43,388 nt of DNA, taken from contig URLG01000017.1 of NCBI GenBank assembly GCA_900548535.1, positions 1-43,388 of the forward strand, written 5' to 3'. The DNA comes from Candidatus Segatella intestinihominis (GTDB lineage Bacteria; Bacteroidota; Bacteroidia; Bacteroidales; Bacteroidaceae). Position 1 is the stretch's first letter. Each line of letters opens with the position of its first letter. Of the stretch, positions 42,580-43,388 are shown one piece after another. The notes beneath the pieces are model-generated. The model was not told where the DNA came from. It ran no database searches and was given only the letters and a program-made list of their open reading frames with translations. The position numbers were made by a program, and so were the translations under genes.

Positions 42580-43002
42580 ATGAGAAAGATTAACATGATC
42601 GTAGTGCATTGCACGGCTACCCGCTGCAATCAGAACTACACAGTAGAGCAACTCTATCACGACCACGTGGAGGTGAACCATTGGCGCTTCATCGGCTATC
42701 ATTTCTACATTCGCCGAGACGGCACGGTGATAGCCACACGTCCCCTAGAGCGCATGGGTGCCCATGCCCGAGGCTACAATGCCTATTCCATTGGCATCTG
42801 CTATGAGGGCGGCTTGGATGCTCAGGGCCATTTTGCGGATACTCGCACGCCACCCCAGAAGCAGTCGATGCAGAATCTCATCCTGCGCCTGAAGCGCCAG
42901 TTCCCTTCCATCCACGAGATAGTGGGCCATCGTGACCTCCCCGGCGTGCAGAAAGCCTGCCCGTGCTTCGATGCCACGCAGCTGGCGGGGCTGATAATGT
43001 GA
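42580..43002 (+). CDS. N-acetylmuramoyl-L-alanine amidase (Amidase_2, T7 lysozyme-like)
   Basis: Zinc amidase that cuts the bond between N-acetylmuramate and L-Ala in peptidoglycan. With start at ATG 42580 (MRKINMIVVHCTATRCNQNY) it has 140 residues. Zinc ligands fit His in VVHCTAT, His in VGHRDLPG and Cys in KACPCFD, with a Tyr in GYHFYI and a Lys before the final Cys motif as in T7 lysozyme. NSIGICYEGG-like YSIGICYEGGLDAQGHFADT is characteristic of the Bacteroidetes HU-HIG-linked amidases. The spacer between GHRD and KACPCFD is short. An alternative in-frame ATG at 42517 has a better Shine-Dalgarno (GGGAGG...GGAG) and adds a hydrophobic stretch (NIFIIILLTFKIL) that might export or anchor the enzyme. 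Confidence 0.9.
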   Translation: MRKINMIVVHCTATRCNQNYTVEQLYHDHVEVNHWRFIGYHFYIRRDGTVIATRPLERMGAHARGYNAYSIGICYEGGLDAQGHFADTRTPPQKQSMQNLILRLKRQFPSIHEIVGHRDLPGVQKACPCFDATQLAGLIM

Positions 43003-43026
43003 TGTAGTTTTCAAAAATATCTACAT
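43003..43026 (+). terminator. Weak hairpin after the amidase
   Basis: TGTAG and CTACA flank an A/T-rich loop just after the stop codon, followed by TTT. Only a five-pair stem, so termination is doubtful. Confidence 0.3.
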
Positions 43027-43240
43027 TTGTATGGTGAGTGTAGACTATGCAAAAGTACTTATAATTATCGGAATAATACGCTCTTTTGATTCTTTTAACA
43101 CAAAATTAACACTAGAATAAGCAAATTCTAGCCAAATGTCTGTGTAGAAGACCTTGATTCTTCATTCAGACTCTTTTTGGGAGTAAAAATCATTTTTTTT
43201 ATATTCAAATAAATAAACAGGTTCTACACTCACCATACAA
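43027..43240. other. Putative invertible promoter segment bounded by 18-bp inverted repeats
   Basis: TTGTATGGTGAGTGTAGA at 43027-43044 and its exact complement at 43223-43240 enclose 178 bp without genes. Inside, the only TAnnTTTG promoter element found by eye is on the minus strand next to the left repeat. Size, repeat length and position upstream of a secreted-protein gene fit the phase-variable promoters of Bacteroidales. Flanks show no target-site duplication, which argues against a transposon relic. Confidence 0.65.
43050..43057 (-). promoter_or_regulatory. Promoter -7 element inside the inverted-repeat segment
   Basis: TACTTTTG on the minus strand, five bases inside the left repeat and followed by CATAG. 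It points away from the downstream gene. Inversion would point it at the gene starting at 43292. The -33 region is weak. Confidence 0.55.
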
Positions 43241-43262
43241 CTATATACGATGAGTTGTATGG
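43233..43262. repeat. Hairpin formed by right repeat and a third half-site
   Basis: CCATACAAC (43233-43241) and GTTGTATGG (43254-43262) are a perfect 9-bp inverted repeat with a 12-nt loop. The right arm repeats the outer eight bases of the left 18-bp repeat. Confidence 0.8.
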
Positions 43263-43291
43263 CAATTTGTTAATTAAAAAAGAGAAAAAGA

Positions 43292-43388
43292 ATGAAGAGT
43301 TTTCGACTCTATATATTAATGTTTGCATTGGCGTGTACCTGCGTATGTGCCAATGCTCAGCGTGTGGCTGTGAAGACCAACATGCTCT
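43292..43388 (+). CDS. Secreted DUF3575-type protein, 3' end missing
   Basis: Only the first 32 codons are in the window. MKSFRLYILMFALACTCVCA followed by NA-QRVAVKTNML is a clear signal peptide with cleavage before Gln. The sequence after it (QRVAVKTNML) is the typical start of DUF3575 proteins, outer-membrane-associated beta proteins often encoded next to Mfa-type fimbrial genes in Bacteroidales. The identification rests on about ten residues, so it is tentative. It lies 52 bp right of the 18-bp inverted repeat and has no visible promoter of its own in the present orientation. Confidence 0.6.
   Translation, partial: MKSFRLYILMFALACTCVCANAQRVAVKTNML

Noticed and set aside
43027..43240. MITE or insertion-sequence remnant
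   Set aside because: No target-site duplication outside the 18-bp repeats and no transposase remnant inside; the internal promoter and position fit an invertible switch better.

Overview
The window reads as chromosomal DNA of a Prevotella/Segatella-like member of the Bacteroidales. The evidence is the gene content (Bat aerotolerance operon, DUF2027-Smr protein, M49 dipeptidyl peptidase III, TraR/DksA + LspA + DUF4296 cluster, HU-HIG/smalltalk/amidase set, DUF3575 protein) together with repeated Bacteroidetes-type promoters (TTTG, about 19-20 nt, TAnnTTTG) and few Shine-Dalgarno sequences. No tRNA, rRNA or CRISPR array was seen.

Layout. 1-2.3 kb: 3' end of an F-type ATPase operon (atpA without its start, then atpG). 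2.3-12.2 kb: recQ (minus) divergent from an M49 peptidase; a Nudix hydrolase convergent with an ispE/AlkD-like pair (minus); then a DUF2027-Smr protein and nadE. 12.2-20.9 kb: type-2 isoleucyl-tRNA synthetase, then a tight run of TraR/DksA, lspA, DUF4296 lipoprotein and a small protein, then nadC and a C69 dipeptidase. 21.2-24.2 kb: HAD phosphatase, panB, an MFS transporter. 24.5-33.3 kb: a complete Bat operon (MoxR, DUF58, a membrane protein, BatA, BatB, BatC and a fused BatD-BatE). 33.3-39.6 kb: PAP2 phosphatase, queA, ABC-F ATPase and an M13 metalloendopeptidase.

39.6-43.4 kb is the accessory part. On the minus strand lie a Rep-like initiator, a glycine-tailed HU protein and a 30-residue smalltalk protein. 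They diverge, across 0.9 kb of structured non-coding DNA (A/T-rich repeats, five G-tracts, an 18-bp palindrome), from an N-acetylmuramoyl-L-alanine amidase. This resembles a domesticated replicon or phage cassette. To its right, a segment of about 0.2 kb bounded by perfect 18-bp inverted repeats carries one recognisable promoter, which points away from the next gene, a secreted DUF3575-type protein cut by the window end. It looks like an invertible promoter in the OFF orientation.

The spaces between genes carry an unusual amount of short-period repetition: many arrays with a strict 7-bp period but different unit sequences, one 19-bp tandem array, and two copies of an element built of three 22-bp units. 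One heptamer array lies inside the coding sequence of the ABC-F gene. The isoleucyl-tRNA synthetase has a swapped class I signature (GIHH), which in published work marks strongly mupirocin-resistant enzymes.
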